A stretch of DNA of 8,462 nt from an uncultured bacterium (GCA_937873545.1 CALMWI010000240.1:1-8462); one strand, 5' to 3'. Counted from the first letter of the stretch, positions 1 through 7,757 are shown. Program-made: numbers and translations. The notes: generated by a model from the letters alone, not told the origin.

Positions 1-217
1 GCTTATATTTTTTTGCATCCATGCCGTTGACGGATATCCTGCCTTCCTCATATTCAAGAAGCGACAGAATAGATTTTATCGTTGTCGTCTTGCCTGCGCC
101 GTTTGGCCCCAGAAAGCCTAATATTTCTCCCTTTTTAACGGTGAATGAAATGTCGTTTACTGCGCAGATGTCTTTATACTTTTTAACCAGATTTTCTACA
201 ACTATAACTTCACTCAT
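1..217 (-). CDS. ABC transporter ATP-binding protein, N-terminal fragment
   Basis: This is the nucleotide-binding subunit of an ABC transporter; only the first 72 residues are in the window and the rest lies past the left edge. It begins MSEVIVVENLVKKYKDICAV, the usual first strand and A-loop region (aromatic Y14 is the likely adenine-stacking residue). An intact Walker A motif, GPNGAGKT, follows at residues 37-44, then the typical lead-in to the Q-loop (IKSILSLLEYEEGRISVNG). The GxLGPNGAGKTT context with the early 'EGRISVNGMD' segment resembles the DRA/CcmA/NatA-like class of ATPases, often exporters paired with a separate ABC-2 permease. The Q-loop, signature and Walker B are not visible, so the substrate cannot be named. 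The ATG at 217 is set by a strong Shine-Dalgarno site just upstream. It follows the preceding gene after 139 bp, so it may have its own promoter. Confidence 0.93.
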   Translation of the reverse strand, partial: MSEVIVVENLVKKYKDICAVNDISFTVKKGEILGFLGPNGAGKTTTIKSILSLLEYEEGRISVNGMDAKKYK

Positions 218-356
218 TTAGTCTCCTTTTAACTGTGCGTATTTCAAAGAAATTTAACTAATCACACTGTAATATGCTATTATTTTTAATCTGATATTAT
301 TTTTTTTCGACGAAATGACTTTTTACCGGTGTAGAAACAGTTACTGATGCGTAAAA
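218..356. other. AT-rich intergenic gap, possible promoter region
   Basis: This is the only sizeable non-coding stretch in the window, 139 bp between the NimA-like gene and the ABC ATPase gene. It is very AT-rich, with an A-run on the minus strand around 299-308. On the minus strand it holds a short perfect inverted repeat, ATTTC-TTT-GAAAT (241-253), just before the ribosome binding site. It also has a loose inverted repeat, TTTTAC (351-356) against GTAAAA (321-326), directly after the stop of the NimA-like gene. Neither is a convincing terminator: there is no GC-rich stem followed by a T-tract. I could not identify a well-spaced -35/-10 pair. A promoter for the ABC gene is plausible from position alone. 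Confidence 0.4.
221..230 (-). promoter_or_regulatory. Shine-Dalgarno site of the ABC ATPase gene
   Basis: The minus strand reads AAAAGGAGAC TAA ATG. AAGGAG is a strong match to the anti-Shine-Dalgarno sequence, with about four to five bases before the ATG. It fixes the start of the ABC ATPase gene. Confidence 0.8.
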
Positions 357-806
357 TTACTCCATATAACTTATCTTGCAGGTCGTTGATACGATCTCCA
401 CTTTGATCATGACGATAGTCTTGAGGCTTTCTGCGCTATGGTTATGCGGTTCAGCGCCGAAATGTGCGGTAAGATGGTTTAAAGCTTGCCTCTTCCCTTC
501 TTCATCTTCGATTATTGAAGCTACCCCGGTACCGTTCACGCTGCGGTATCTCATTGTCAGCTTACCTTCAAGATATTCCGCGTCGAGTGTCACATTGAAG
601 GCTACTTTAGGGTTCTTTCTTATAAAATCGAGTTTCATGCCTTCCGGAGCGCAATGGATATACAGAGAGTTCTCGTGATAGCCGTAATTCAAAGGCACGA
701 TATAAGGCTGATCTCCATCGGACATCGCAAGCTGGCACCAGATCGCTTCTTTTAGAATTGCTTCGATTATTTTTTTGTCCGTAACCTCTTTCTTTTTGTT
801 CCTCAC
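357..806 (-). CDS. NimA-like pyridoxamine 5'-phosphate oxidase family flavoprotein
   Basis: This 149-residue protein has the size and pattern of the NimA/PNPOx-like FMN-binding split-barrel family. These are small cytoplasmic homodimeric flavoproteins, some linked to nitroimidazole reduction and many of unknown substrate. Visible marks are the opening M-R-N-K-K-K-E-V-T-D (the family usually starts with a basic 'R.K.R.I.D' stretch), PYIVPLNYGY at 34-43, LYIHCAPEGMK at 48-58 followed by D-x-I-R-K-N-P-K-V, and Y-R-S-V-N-G-T-G at 87-94. H51 falls in the family's conserved 'HSAPEG' position. A His-rich stretch (H111, H115, H121, H123) lies before the C-terminal strand. The start is a GTG at 806 overlapping the TGA of the upstream phosphoesterase gene (GTGA) with a strong Shine-Dalgarno site inside that gene, so translation is likely coupled. 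It is the last gene of the probable operon. The family call is firm; the substrate is unknown. Confidence 0.9.
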   Translation of the reverse strand: MRNKKKEVTDKKIIEAILKEAIWCQLAMSDGDQPYIVPLNYGYHENSLYIHCAPEGMKLDFIRKNPKVAFNVTLDAEYLEGKLTMRYRSVNGTGVASIIEDEEGKRQALNHLTAHFGAEPHNHSAESLKTIVMIKVEIVSTTCKISYME

Positions 807-820
807 TTAAGCCTCCTTTT
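803..820 (-). promoter_or_regulatory. GTGA stop/start overlap with embedded Shine-Dalgarno site
   Basis: The minus strand reads AAAAGGAGG CTTAA GTGA. The AGGAGG core (812-817) is a perfect Shine-Dalgarno site that also encodes R-R near the end of the phosphoesterase (K-R-R-L-K). The next gene starts at the GTG five bases later, and the TGA stop of the upstream gene shares its last bases. This is a classical arrangement for translational coupling and it decides the non-ATG start. Confidence 0.85.
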
Positions 821-1894
821 ACTTCCGAATTCATCTATCGAAAAAAATATTCCGTTCTCAATGAGCAATCCCTGAGCTTTCTCGTAGTGATCTACATCTA
901 TTCTGATCACTTTGCCTGAATAATCTGCTGACACGCTGTCAACCACGCAATGGCCGACAACTAATGTCTCAGCTGAGTATTTTTTCAGCACTTCTTCGAG
1001 CTTGTCTTCTGTGATCTTTTTATATTCGCCGTAGTCTGTTATCAGCCCTCTGTACCAGAGAATTCCGTATTTTGAGAATAAAAATTTCGCATCTTCAGAT
1101 TCCGGATCTTGTTTGTCAACTTCTTTTTTGACTGCTAAATTGATTCCATCCACAGTCAGATCATACTCAAGCAGTTCATAGCTGAGACCGCCGTGAACAA
1201 ACATCGTTGAACCTATTTTTGCTACGGCATTTTTGTTCCGCATCCATTTTCCGAACTCGGTCGCAGCGGAATATAGGTCAGATGCTTTTGCATTCAGTTT
1301 TTTGTATATAGCCTGATACTTATCTGATATATATCTGTCGTCTCCCGACAGGATCATTCTGTCATGATTTCCGAGAAGATACCGGACTTTGCCTCCCGCC
1401 TTCAACGCTTCTTCTTCGAGCCTGTAAACAAGCCACTGGCACTGGGTCACATAGTCTCCCCTGTCAACAAGGTCGCCTACAATTACAAGATGACCGTTTC
1501 CGAAAATCCAGTTGTAGTTTTTATCAATAACTTTATTTGCAATCAGCAGCTTATAGAACTTTTCAAAATTACCCTCGATATCAGATACCGCGATCAGTTT
1601 TGAGGGCATGGGATATTCAGCGTCGGTTGAAGGTAGTTCCGTTCTGATCTTGAACACAAGTGCGGGACACGGGATCGAATCGAACTCTGATACTAAAGTA
1701 ACAGATGGCAGTTTTTCCGCTTCAAAGTAAGTTGTATCGGGATTTAGTGTTCTGTCGAATGTTATGACACCTGCTTTACTGCCTGCGTAAAAAATATAAG
1801 GTCCGTCGCCGTAAGAATTTAATTTTAATTGCGTACTGCATGAGTACAGAATAATTGATAGTATAAAAAAAATTATCGCTTTTTTAAGCTTCAC
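803..1894 (-). CDS. Predicted lipoprotein metallophosphoesterase (calcineurin/PPP-like)
   Basis: This is a calcineurin-fold phosphoesterase, probably anchored outside the cytoplasm as a lipoprotein. With the start at GTG 1894 it is 363 residues: a basic, hydrophobic signal MKLKKAIIFFILSIILYSC with a lipobox-like L16-Y17-S18-C19. A leader of about 80 residues of unknown role follows. The catalytic domain has its motifs in PPP order: SDIEGN (D105, E107), GDLVDRG (140-146), GNHD (175-178), FVHGG (H234) and VVGH (H315). The first motif is usually GDxHG; here Glu replaces the metal-binding His. The following W-I-F-G-N-G-H-L segment is shared with phosphoesterases I recall from Bacteroidota, so the protein is probably active in a variant subfamily. 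The substrate (phosphoprotein or small phosphate ester) is not predictable. An alternative GTG at 1906 adds M-V-E-K. I prefer 1894 because it gives a GTGA overlap with the preceding gene, like the next junction, and a cleaner signal peptide. Confidence 0.9.
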   Translation of the reverse strand: MKLKKAIIFFILSIILYSCSTQLKLNSYGDGPYIFYAGSKAGVITFDRTLNPDTTYFEAEKLPSVTLVSEFDSIPCPALVFKIRTELPSTDAEYPMPSKLIAVSDIEGNFEKFYKLLIANKVIDKNYNWIFGNGHLVIVGDLVDRGDYVTQCQWLVYRLEEEALKAGGKVRYLLGNHDRMILSGDDRYISDKYQAIYKKLNAKASDLYSAATEFGKWMRNKNAVAKIGSTMFVHGGLSYELLEYDLTVDGINLAVKKEVDKQDPESEDAKFLFSKYGILWYRGLITDYGEYKKITEDKLEEVLKKYSAETLVVGHCVVDSVSADYSGKVIRIDVDHYEKAQGLLIENGIFFSIDEFGSKRRLK

Positions 1895-1904
1895 TTTTTC
1901 CACC
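1891..1904 (-). promoter_or_regulatory. GTGA overlap and weak Shine-Dalgarno site of the phosphoesterase gene
   Basis: The minus strand reads GGTGGA AAAA GTGA. The TGA (1893-1891) ends the radical SAM gene and the GTG (1894-1892) is the likely start of the phosphoesterase. GGTG fits part of the extended anti-Shine-Dalgarno complement (GGAGGTGA) at suitable spacing but is weak, so initiation probably depends on ribosomes finishing the upstream gene. Confidence 0.55.
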
Positions 1905-3543
1905 ACTGCATGAGTTTTCTGTGTTCTTCTCTCTCTTTATATGATTTAGCGACATAAATCTTATCGCCTGTGAAGAAATCCTTCTCCGTATAGTACATGC
2001 AGGCCGCGATCGTCATAGGCAGAGGAATGAAATCCTGAACCTGTTCGACCTTAATATTATAGATCTTAAGATAAGCCGACATTTTCTTCGCGCTTTCCAG
2101 AGTGGCACCGGGAAAAGCCGAGATCAGATAAGGCAGAACATACTGCTCTTTTTTTGAATACTGCCTGAACAGCTTCACGAACTCTTCGTATCTTATGATA
2201 TCAGGCTTTAGCATAAGTCTGAGTATATCCGGCTCTGTATGCTCCGGCGCGATCTTGAGAAGTCCGGATGTGAACTCGCCTGCGACCGCTCTCATATATT
2301 CTTTGTCAAGAAGGGCGAGTTCATGCCTGATCCCGCTGTTGATGAAGACCCTTTTATGCTCTTTGACTTTATCGTACAGATGAAGTAATTTTTTGTGGCT
2401 CGTATCAAGATTGGGACACAACTTCGGGAACAGGCAGGAAAGCCTTACGCATTTCATGCACTTCTCAAGATCGCGCCCCCGCATGCGATACATGTTCGCA
2501 GACGGTCCGCCCAGATCGGTCACTGACTTTGATCTCAGCTTCATAGCTTCTTTGACTATCGAGGCTTCCGAACGGGACTGGATGAAGCTGCCCTGATGCT
2601 GGGCGATGGAGCAGAAGGAACAGCCGCCGAAACATCCTCTGTGTATCGTTATGGAATTTCTTATCATTTCATAAGCGGGAATAGGCTCTTTGTACATCGG
2701 GTGCGGCTTGTTCTCGAATTCCAGATCATAGAATTCATCGAGATTATCGTCTGGCATATACGGCGGATTGATTACTATCATTCTGCCGTTCGTTTCCTGT
2801 ACAAGACCGGTATTAAGGAACGGATTTGTAATTCCGTGAATAACCTTTTCGGCTTTAATGAACTTTTCTTTGTCTGAACTTACCTCCTCGAACGAAGGAA
2901 GATTTTCATACTTATATTTATCCGTCAGATTTTCTGTTTTGCCAGCGATAAATGCCGTTCCTCTCAGATCATGAAGCTGACCGGTACTCTTCCCTGCTTT
3001 TAATCCCTGAGCTATTTTCAAAATAGTTCTTTCGCCCTGGCCGAAAACCAGAAGATCAGCTTTTGAATCGGCGATTATGCTCCGCCTGACCTTATCTGAC
3101 CAATAGTCGTAATGCGCGACTCGCCTGAGGCTCGCTTCAATACCGCCGATCACGACTGGAACTCCTTTAAAATTCTCTTTCGCTTTATTTGCATAGACTA
3201 TAACGGCTCTGTCAGGTCTTTTTCCGCCTGACCCGCCTTCTGAGTAATCGTCCGATCTTCTCGGTTTTTTTGAGGCTGTATAATTATTGACCATCGAATC
3301 GACATTTCCGGAGGATATCCCGACGAACAGCCTTGGCTCGGGCAGTTTTTGAAAAGCAGCATTGGATAAAGTATCGGGTTGAGGGATCAATCCGACATGA
3401 AAACCTTTTGAAACCAGATATTTACCTATAATTGCAGCCCCGAAAGACGGGTGGTCGATGTATGCGTCGCCTGAAATTAAAATAACATCCAGATATTCCC
3501 AGCCGAGAGATCTCATTTCATCTATGTTTACCGGCAGGAACAT
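1891..3543 (-). CDS. ygiQ: YgiQ family radical SAM protein
   Basis: This 550-residue protein belongs to the YgiQ (UPF0313) family of radical SAM enzymes, which are widespread but of unknown reaction. The N-terminus MFLPVNIDEMRSLGWEYLDV and the GDAYIDHPSFG segment (25-35) are family hallmarks and support the ATG at 3543. The motif VIGGIEASLRR (131-141) lies in the Rossmann-like N-terminal part. The radical SAM cluster is HRGCFGGCSFC with C304, C308 and C311, the CxxxCxxC ligands of the 4Fe-4S cluster. A second family-specific cysteine group, C362, C365, C370 and C376, follows the GGPSANMYRMRG stretch. The protein stops right after a 'LMQWWKK' end, whereas relatives I recall continue for tens of residues or carry a DUF3362 tail. 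The start is 14 bp after the large ATPase gene, with only a weak GGA (3550-3552) as ribosome site. The stop overlaps the next start, so it is operonic. Confidence 0.96.
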   Translation of the reverse strand: MFLPVNIDEMRSLGWEYLDVILISGDAYIDHPSFGAAIIGKYLVSKGFHVGLIPQPDTLSNAAFQKLPEPRLFVGISSGNVDSMVNNYTASKKPRRSDDYSEGGSGGKRPDRAVIVYANKAKENFKGVPVVIGGIEASLRRVAHYDYWSDKVRRSIIADSKADLLVFGQGERTILKIAQGLKAGKSTGQLHDLRGTAFIAGKTENLTDKYKYENLPSFEEVSSDKEKFIKAEKVIHGITNPFLNTGLVQETNGRMIVINPPYMPDDNLDEFYDLEFENKPHPMYKEPIPAYEMIRNSITIHRGCFGGCSFCSIAQHQGSFIQSRSEASIVKEAMKLRSKSVTDLGGPSANMYRMRGRDLEKCMKCVRLSCLFPKLCPNLDTSHKKLLHLYDKVKEHKRVFINSGIRHELALLDKEYMRAVAGEFTSGLLKIAPEHTEPDILRLMLKPDIIRYEEFVKLFRQYSKKEQYVLPYLISAFPGATLESAKKMSAYLKIYNIKVEQVQDFIPLPMTIAACMYYTEKDFFTGDKIYVAKSYKEREEHRKLMQWWKK

Positions 3544-3557
3544 ATCTTGTCCAGTTT

Positions 3558-6500
3558 TTATTCAGAAATTTCTTTGATCAGATCTTTGAGTCTGTTTCTT
3601 GTATTATTGTCTTTGTTCTGAGTAGCAAGTTTTTGTGCGGCTTTCAGCAGCAGAAGAGCGTCTCTTGTTCTTGAACTTTTACAATATACATCAGCCAGTT
3701 CGAGCGTAAGTTCGATATACAGCTTTGAATAGTCGGAAATCTTAACTGCTGAATGACCCAGCTGAAGATTTAAGATAGCCTCTTTGTTCCTGCCTTTTCT
3801 TTTCAGTATTTTTCCGAGAAGCAGATATCCGAGAGCTATAAAGTGAATGTTTTTTGCCTTTTTTGAATACAGCAGGGAATATTTCATATATTTCAGTATC
3901 CTGCTTATGTCGTCTTTTATCTCGTTCTTGTATTTATTGAACGGATCTTCCTCATACTCAACTATTTCATTATAGAACATTTCAGCAAGATAATAATATA
4001 TCATACCCATTCGTTTGTAGAGTTTTTTCTCCCTGTATATCTTTAGCGATTCTTTGAAGCTTTTTTCAGCTTCAGCATAGCTCTTTTTAACAACTTTCAG
4101 TCTTGCTATATAAAGCAGTGAATATGCTTTTGCAAGACTGCTGTTTATTTCTTTTGCTATTTTTCCGGCTTTATTGAAGCATTTTTCCGCCTCGGACTGA
4201 TTGTTCTGCAGAATATTGCAAGCTCCGAAATCCGTCAGCCTGTAGCTTATTTCTTCAAGGTTGTTCAGCGCTCTGAATATCTTGATAGATCTTTCAAAAT
4301 TAGCCATTGCCGATGTAAGATCTTTTGTCTCAAGATATATATTGCCGAGTTGTCCCGCGCATGTTCCTTCCACATCTTTCAGACTTAAAAGTGAAGCCGT
4401 CTCCAAAGCTTTCTCGTAGTATTTTACCGAATCCTTAACCCTTCCGAGTTTATATGTGATCTTGCCGAGGTTTCCAAGAATAATTGACTGGTATTTAAGG
4501 TTGTCATTCTTTTCGGCTGTTTTCAATGCAGTCTGAAAAGTCGATATACTTTTAGTGAATCTGAACTGCGCCTCATAGATCATTCCCAGCTCATTTAGAA
4601 GAAAACATCTGCTCTCGTAATTTTTCGTTTTTGAGATATGAATAAGGGCTTTAGCGATATAGTTTACGGTAAGCTTTATATTGCCTTCATTTTTTTTGAA
4701 AAGGGCGTAATTCGTGTAAAGCCTTCCCTTCTGCTCATCGTTCAGCTTGTATTTTCTCATTATGCTCGAAGCTTTATATAAAAGCTCTTTAACTCTTTTT
4801 GCCGGAGAAAAACTCATGGAATTTTCAAGTATAGTGCACAGAATATCGAAATAGAACTGATAATTTTCAGATTTCTCGTATTTGTTTATCAGAGTATATG
4901 AAGTCTTCCTTGCTTTGATCTGGTCGTTCATTTTATAGAGTATTTTTATCTCTTCAAGTACGAGCCTGTCTTTTTTCTCCTGATCAGAAGCGAACGCTAT
5001 CAGCTTCTGAAGGTTCTGGTAAGCGCTTTCGATAAAATTCTTTTCTACGGCTGAATCATATCCTTCTTTCAGGCACTGAGCGGCTCTTTCATGATCTCCG
5101 GCGTGATAAAAATGATGACCCTGCCAGTTCGCATGGCTGAGTTTGGATCTCTCTTTTGTTTCGATAAGAAGCTCTGCGACTTTGCGGTGCCATGCTCTTC
5201 TGTTTTCATCGTTGGCAGAAGCGTAAACCACTTCGCTGATTATCGGATGCGAGAATATATAGTGGTTCTCGAGATAATATTTTTTAATAAATCCGGTCAA
5301 CGCGATTTCTTCCAGATCGCGGACATCAAAGCCCGCATAGTATTTTTTTACGATCAGATAATCGAACTTTACGCCTATTACCGAGCATGCCTGTAGAATT
5401 TCAAGCTGCTTCGCGGTCAGTTTTCCCAGGTTCTGCCTTACGATCTCTCTGATATCTGTTGGAATGTTCTTCTTTTTATAATGTTTTGTTTTTTCAAGCT
5501 GATTTTCTTTTTCCAGTACCATTCCGTCCGTAAACACGAATCTGAAATACTGCTCAAGGAAGAACGGATTACCCGCGGACAGTTTCAGGATCACTTTTTC
5601 TACTTCGGAAGACATTTTCTTGCCTTTGCTCAGCTGCTTTAAAAGAAGACGCATCGTATCCTTTTTTAGAGGCGGCAGTTCCTGAGTGACAGGTTTGAGA
5701 TATTTATTGAACTCCAGATCGTCTTCGCTGTGATAGGTTATTAGGAAAGATATTTTGTTTATTTCGCCTTTTTTATTACGCCTGTTCCCCATTTCGACTA
5801 GATGAGATATGCTGTACTGGATCACATACTGCATTAGATCTTTTTCTTCATGCTTCAGATTGTCTATATCATCGAAAATAAAAATAACGCCTTCAGTTCG
5901 CTGAATGTAATAGTAATAATTAAAAATTATCAGAAGGCTTAGCGCTTCTTTTAAATTTTTCAGCCTCAATTCCGGAGTAAGCGTGTAATAAATGCTGTCC
6001 TTTTCATCCACATTATACATGATCTTGTAAAGAATGAAAAATTTGCTTTTGAACTGCTCGGATTCGAATTCGTCCGGCGCGTATTTCAAAAGCTTTGCAA
6101 AATATTTATCCAGCTTGGCTTTTACAGTCTCGTTATCGTCAAATAATGTCACGCCTGAATCTTCTTCTATTATGTATTTGAACAGGTCAATAATATTATC
6201 CCTGTCTTCGACTTTTGAATGGATTATATGAAAATTCTCGTTCGACATCCTTTTTACGATCTCTTCGACCATTCTGGTCTTTCCGCATCCGTGCCAGCCG
6301 GTCAAAGTAATTATCTTCCCGCCCTGCCTGAGCATCTGGTTAAGATTTATTATTTCTTTGTTCCTGCCGATCACTTTGTGCGAATAAAGGCCTTTAAGTG
6401 CCAGTTTGTCGGAATCCTTTTCGCATTCGAGCGAACCATCCTGACCCGACAGTCTTTTTTCAGACAGTTTCTGTATTGACTTAATATCTCTTCCGGGATC

Positions 6501-7742
6501 TATTTCCCTCATTTCGCTGTCATTGACCGCGCCGGCTATGTCGTCGAGTTTCGATGCAAGCTCGGATGTAACTAAATAAGCAGCTCTGTCTTCTGAGCCT
6601 ACAATAGATGCGAACATAAAATCGTCAAAATAAATGATCCTGTGCTTAAGCTTTTTGAAAGACGAGCATATTTTATTTATCTCTTCTATACATATGAGTT
6701 TGTTAGTAGAATCGTTATCGAATGTCTTCGGGAACGAGAAAGTGATGATTATCCTTATTCCGTATCTGGATAATTCTATTTTGTTGACTGCTCCGTCAAA
6801 ATTGAATGAAAATCTGAATATTTTTTTTATCAGTTTGTTTAGTCCGAAAAAATAATTATCCGTGAATACTTTGTAATCCGTTTCGTCAGTTGTTTTCTGT
6901 ACTGCGTCAATGTATTCCTGACCGAACTCGTGAATTTCGGAAAGCTCAATATCAATAAAAGTACCTTTTTTTATGTCGGTAAACTCTTCTTCCTCATTAT
7001 CCTTTAGAGTGTTGTAAATATGTTCGGGAAGAAATGCTTTTATAATAGAGGTCTTAAGATTCAGATAATTATCGGCCGAACTGCTGACAGGCTCAATATT
7101 ATAGCCGATCTTAGTTATTATATGACAGTTCTTTCTTTTACAGTATTCGACCCTCTCCTTTACCGCTGCGAGAATTTCCGGAGACACTATTATATCGCCG
7201 TCTTTACCCTTAAATGCCGCTTCGATTGCATTTCTCGGTACATTTCCGAGTACAATTCTCTCCTTTCTTTTTTCGTTCCCGAATATGATCTCAAGGAATT
7301 TCCCGTTATCTATTCCCGCACAAAAATAATTTTCGAACTCAATATTGTGCTCTCTTTTTATTCTTTCCGAAAAGTCGTTGTATCTTATTTTCAGATCGTA
7401 CGCGCATTTTAAAGAGTGCCTGATTATATCTTCTTTTGATTTTTCGATCAGTTCTTTTGTGAAAACTATGTCTATCTTATTGTCGCTTAAATTTAAAAAT
7501 ATTCCGCCGTTATCATAAATAATTTCCAGAAATTCCGATATCAGATCGTTGAATATGCTTTTGTATTTTGAAGAAAATTCCTCTTTATCCTTCAGATTCA
7601 AAAACAGTTCGTTAAAGAGGTTGAACCTGACCACGAGAACAGATCCTTCCTCGATGAATACCATATCATCGGTCAGCAGCTTGTTCGCGGTATTGTTCGG
7701 CAGAAATTTTTTAAGTTTTTTCAGAAGAAGTTCTGTGCTCAT
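3558..7742 (-). CDS. Large sAC-like protein: two degenerate cyclase domains, AAA/STAND ATPase, TPR array
   Basis: This 1394-residue protein has no signal peptide or obvious membrane segment, so it is probably a cytoplasmic signalling or scaffold protein. Residues about 30-200 and 255-410 look like two class III cyclase-homology domains. In the first, G79-G80 leads into L85-S-D-N-K at the place of the usual GDA motif, and the Asp of strand one is replaced (R39). The later GIDNG...VLGNVPRNA...G-D-I-I-V-S (143-187) matches the second half of the fold. The second domain has V-N-K-I (319-322), F-S-F-P (335-338) and S-I-V-G-S-E-D-R (379-386). From about 450 comes a P-loop ATPase: V-I-G-R (457-460), Walker A GWHGCGKT (482-489), Walker B VIFIFDD (619-625), GNPFF (724-728), then a winged-helix-like region with F-S-H-P-I-I-S-E-V (830-838). 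At least seven TPR-like repeats fill about 1004-1372. The domain order equals soluble adenylyl cyclase. ATPase motifs are intact; cyclase activity is unlikely. The ligand and partner are unknown. Confidence 0.88.
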   Translation of the reverse strand: MSTELLLKKLKKFLPNNTANKLLTDDMVFIEEGSVLVVRFNLFNELFLNLKDKEEFSSKYKSIFNDLISEFLEIIYDNGGIFLNLSDNKIDIVFTKELIEKSKEDIIRHSLKCAYDLKIRYNDFSERIKREHNIEFENYFCAGIDNGKFLEIIFGNEKRKERIVLGNVPRNAIEAAFKGKDGDIIVSPEILAAVKERVEYCKRKNCHIITKIGYNIEPVSSSADNYLNLKTSIIKAFLPEHIYNTLKDNEEEEFTDIKKGTFIDIELSEIHEFGQEYIDAVQKTTDETDYKVFTDNYFFGLNKLIKKIFRFSFNFDGAVNKIELSRYGIRIIITFSFPKTFDNDSTNKLICIEEINKICSSFKKLKHRIIYFDDFMFASIVGSEDRAAYLVTSELASKLDDIAGAVNDSEMREIDPGRDIKSIQKLSEKRLSGQDGSLECEKDSDKLALKGLYSHKVIGRNKEIINLNQMLRQGGKIITLTGWHGCGKTRMVEEIVKRMSNENFHIIHSKVEDRDNIIDLFKYIIEEDSGVTLFDDNETVKAKLDKYFAKLLKYAPDEFESEQFKSKFFILYKIMYNVDEKDSIYYTLTPELRLKNLKEALSLLIIFNYYYYIQRTEGVIFIFDDIDNLKHEEKDLMQYVIQYSISHLVEMGNRRNKKGEINKISFLITYHSEDDLEFNKYLKPVTQELPPLKKDTMRLLLKQLSKGKKMSSEVEKVILKLSAGNPFFLEQYFRFVFTDGMVLEKENQLEKTKHYKKKNIPTDIREIVRQNLGKLTAKQLEILQACSVIGVKFDYLIVKKYYAGFDVRDLEEIALTGFIKKYYLENHYIFSHPIISEVVYASANDENRRAWHRKVAELLIETKERSKLSHANWQGHHFYHAGDHERAAQCLKEGYDSAVEKNFIESAYQNLQKLIAFASDQEKKDRLVLEEIKILYKMNDQIKARKTSYTLINKYEKSENYQFYFDILCTILENSMSFSPAKRVKELLYKASSIMRKYKLNDEQKGRLYTNYALFKKNEGNIKLTVNYIAKALIHISKTKNYESRCFLLNELGMIYEAQFRFTKSISTFQTALKTAEKNDNLKYQSIILGNLGKITYKLGRVKDSVKYYEKALETASLLSLKDVEGTCAGQLGNIYLETKDLTSAMANFERSIKIFRALNNLEEISYRLTDFGACNILQNNQSEAEKCFNKAGKIAKEINSSLAKAYSLLYIARLKVVKKSYAEAEKSFKESLKIYREKKLYKRMGMIYYYLAEMFYNEIVEYEEDPFNKYKNEIKDDISRILKYMKYSLLYSKKAKNIHFIALGYLLLGKILKRKGRNKEAILNLQLGHSAVKISDYSKLYIELTLELADVYCKSSRTRDALLLLKAAQKLATQNKDNNTRNRLKDLIKEISE

Positions 7743-7749
7743 AATTATA

Positions 7750-7755
7750 CCCTTT
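7750..7755 (-). promoter_or_regulatory. Shine-Dalgarno site of the large ATPase gene
   Basis: The minus strand reads TAG ACAAAGGG TATAATT ATG. The AAAGGG sits seven bases before the ATG at 7742, within the 15-bp gap after the prenyl synthase stop. It supports this start. The TATAATT between the site and the ATG is too close to the start to be a useful -10 box. Confidence 0.6.
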
Positions 7756-7757
7756 GT

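Noticed and set aside
258..272. TGTGA half-site on the minus strand upstream of the ABC gene, considered as a CRP-like operator
   Set aside because: Only one half of the symmetric site is present (no TCACA at the right distance), so it is likely chance in AT-rich DNA.
321..356. Inverted repeat TTTTAC/GTAAAA after the NimA-like stop, considered as a terminator
   Set aside because: The stem is six AT-rich pairs with a loop of 24 bases and no T-tract follows on the minus strand, so it is not a credible intrinsic terminator.
607..834. Overlapping minus-strand frame of 75 codons across the phosphoesterase/NimA-like junction
   Set aside because: It is out of frame with both strongly supported genes and its product has no recognisable motif.
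7020..7412. Plus-strand open frame of 130 codons opposite the large ATPase gene
   Set aside because: It is a shadow of the real frame; composition is typical of the reverse complement of a Lys/Glu-rich gene and no motif is seen.
7743..7749. TATAATT just before the large ATPase start, considered as a -10 box
   Set aside because: It lies between the Shine-Dalgarno site and the ATG, so a transcript from it would lack the ribosome site, and no suitable -35 is evident.
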